Assembly: GCA_024305405.1 (NCBI GenBank)
Contig: JAKNDB010000067.1
Coordinates: 514,001 to 578,000 of the forward strand
Length of the DNA stretch: 64,000 nucleotides
From: Dirofilaria immitis
Lineage: Eukaryota > Nematoda > Chromadorea > Rhabditida > Onchocercidae
Direction of reading: 5' to 3'
The position numbers and the translations under genes are program-made. The notes under the pieces were generated by a model. It was given only the letters and a program-made list of their open reading frames with translations, searched no databases and was not told the DNA's origin. Positions 62,701 to 64,000 of the stretch are shown one piece after another (the first letter of the stretch is position 1; each line of letters opens with the position of its first letter).

Positions 62701-63357
62701 ATCTTGTCAACATTCAATAATTTCATTACGTATTTTTTTTTACAAAGCATAATATTACCATATATATATACATGTAGCATAGGCTGCATGATATTTTTTT
62801 GTTTAGCACTACTAAGCTTTCAAATAAAACATTAAAGGATGATTATGATTCTTTGTTTTTTTTCTGATACCTTATTGCTTTTCAAATGCAAATATAAAAA
62901 GAACAAACAAGTTATAACAATAAAACAATTGATACAAATGCGATCGATAATTGACGAAATTGCCTTTTCCTTGTTGTATTAGAATAAGATTCTTGACATG
63001 ATATAGTATCAGTCAATCCGGACAAAAGCTAATCATTTCAAAGAAACCTGGAAAGATTCAATAATATAAAATTATAAATAAATTACAAATAATGATAAAG
63101 ATTTTTACACAGACTACTCGTTAGCATTTTTACAATCAGAATTGTGATTGATAAAAAAGAAGTAATCGATCATCAAATAACTGATCATTACAAAATTTTA
63201 CTCAAAAGCAAATCAGTGTATTTATAAAACGGACTTCAAAACAAAAAAACTGGAATAAAAGGACTGCTAAGAAATACCAACAAATATTATTATTCTAAAT
63301 ACTACTTCAATAATATGTTACCTTAGATAATGAAGCCAACCCAAAGTCCCAATTCTT
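59736..63357. other. AT-rich stretch, no clear gene
   Basis: Nothing convincing recognised. A (GAA)n run is at about 60321-60341. A 34-base segment at 61156-61189 is flanked by TTTACAG and GTAAGA and is discussed as a finding. The end near 63357 is presumably 3' UTR of the acidic-protein gene. Confidence 0.45.
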
Positions 63358-63993
63358 TCAATCTGCGATAATGCAACAATCGTCATCTTTAACTACTTTC
63401 CTATCCAATTCTATATTCTTCTCTTTATTTTTCGATTGATTTTCCGTATCATTCGCTGAATGTGCTTCTATATTTTCGATATCCTCGTTAACATTTCCTT
63501 CATTTGAGATATCATAATCTTCGATTATGCAACAATCGCTGTCATCATTTCCTTCACATTGTTCGTGTACTCGTTCCTCGACAATACAACAACTATCATC
63601 AGATTCGATATTTTCATTTTCCATATCTCCATTAGCCTATAAAACAGTGAATGTTTGTAGAGAGAATCAAAAAAGAGAGGAATTTTAGAGAGCTCTAGTA
63701 ATAGTGCTGCTTAAGGCAGAAAACAGTATAAGAATAAAACTGGGAATAAATCACATTTAAATGCATTTAATTCTGTTAATGTTTTAATTAATTGATGCAT
63801 TAAATTCAGGATATATTGGTTTTGGTTTTATCCTTACTAAAATATCTATACTGCATTGAGTATCACTCTCGTATCGCTCTCCATCTTCTTCCTCCTCATC
63901 AACAGTCGGCGACATTTCAGTATCATCTATATCATCATTGTTTTCTGGTTCATGACAGTCCAGTTCACCCCGACGACATGCTTTATATAATTC
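63358..63993 (-). CDS. acidic protein with repeated Asp-Cys-Cys-Ile motifs, C-terminal part (enters from right edge)
   Basis: Two exons on the minus strand: 63838-63993 (tttacag acceptor, ends TTA|gtaagg) and 63358-63636 (tttatag acceptor to TGA). The junction is in phase 0 and no base is missing. The visible 144 residues begin ELYKACRRGELDCHEPE, become strongly acidic (MSPTVDEEEDGERYESD) and end in a low-complexity Asn/Glu/Asp region. Within the last exon three short motifs recur: DDSCCIVEE, DSDCCIIEDYD and, at the very C-terminus, DDDCCIIAD. An acidic run next to two or three aliphatic residues resembles a SUMO-interacting motif, with the Cys pair as an unusual constant part. An acidic stretch plus a C-terminal SIM-like motif recalls chromatin proteins such as DAXX, but the N-terminal part is outside the window and I do not assign a family. 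Confidence 0.7.
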
Positions 63994-64000
63994 CTGTAAA

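Noticed and set aside
1..64000. Transposons, viral remnants, spliced-leader or rRNA genes
   Set aside because: No transposase, reverse transcriptase or integrase motif, no terminal repeats with target duplications, and no spliced-leader or rRNA sequence were recognised by reading.

Overview
The window looks like nuclear DNA of a nematode. It is very AT-rich and gene-poor. Coding exons are split by AT-rich introns whose acceptors are mostly TTTCAG, and likely trans-splice acceptors lie just upstream of start codons. Protein matches (frizzled receptors, a tetraspanin, WDR12, CIR1, a Regnase/ZC3H12-type N-terminus) are all animal families. A spirurid/filarial worm is my guess from composition and intron style; I cannot fix the species.

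Layout: (1) 87-782, minus: first two coding exons of a Regnase/ZC3H12-like RNase, running off the left edge. (2) 0.8-13.2 kb: no recognisable gene; AT-rich DNA with minisatellites, microsatellites and a GC-richer patch. (3) 13390-17995, plus: frizzled receptor A (Fz1/2/7-like). (4) 20.8-32.2 kb, minus: a compact cluster of tetraspanin, a lysine-rich unknown gene, a CIR1-like zinc-knuckle protein and WDR12. (5) 34948-37361, plus: an unrecognised cysteine-rich single-pass membrane protein. (6) 39853-52763, minus: frizzled receptor B (Fz9/10-like) with repeat-filled introns. (7) 53-63 kb: gene desert with repeats. (8) 63358-63993, minus: last two exons of an acidic protein that enters from the right edge.

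The most important general observation is that most genes read correctly only if isolated single bases are missing from the sequence. Over the six genes modelled in full (about 7.4 kb of coding sequence) I count 15 such places, every one a missing base and many in short homopolymers. With one base added at each place, every exon junction falls in phase and the total lengths become exact multiples of three. This fits residual deletion errors of a long-read assembly much better than pseudogenes, and it explains why intact open frames look short. Proteins below are described in the compensated frame.

Together the genes cover Wnt reception (two frizzleds of different class), membrane organisation (tetraspanin), ribosome biogenesis (WDR12), nuclear corepressor/splicing-linked function (CIR1) and mRNA decay (Regnase-like). 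No CRISPR, IS element, tRNA, rRNA or spliced-leader gene was seen.
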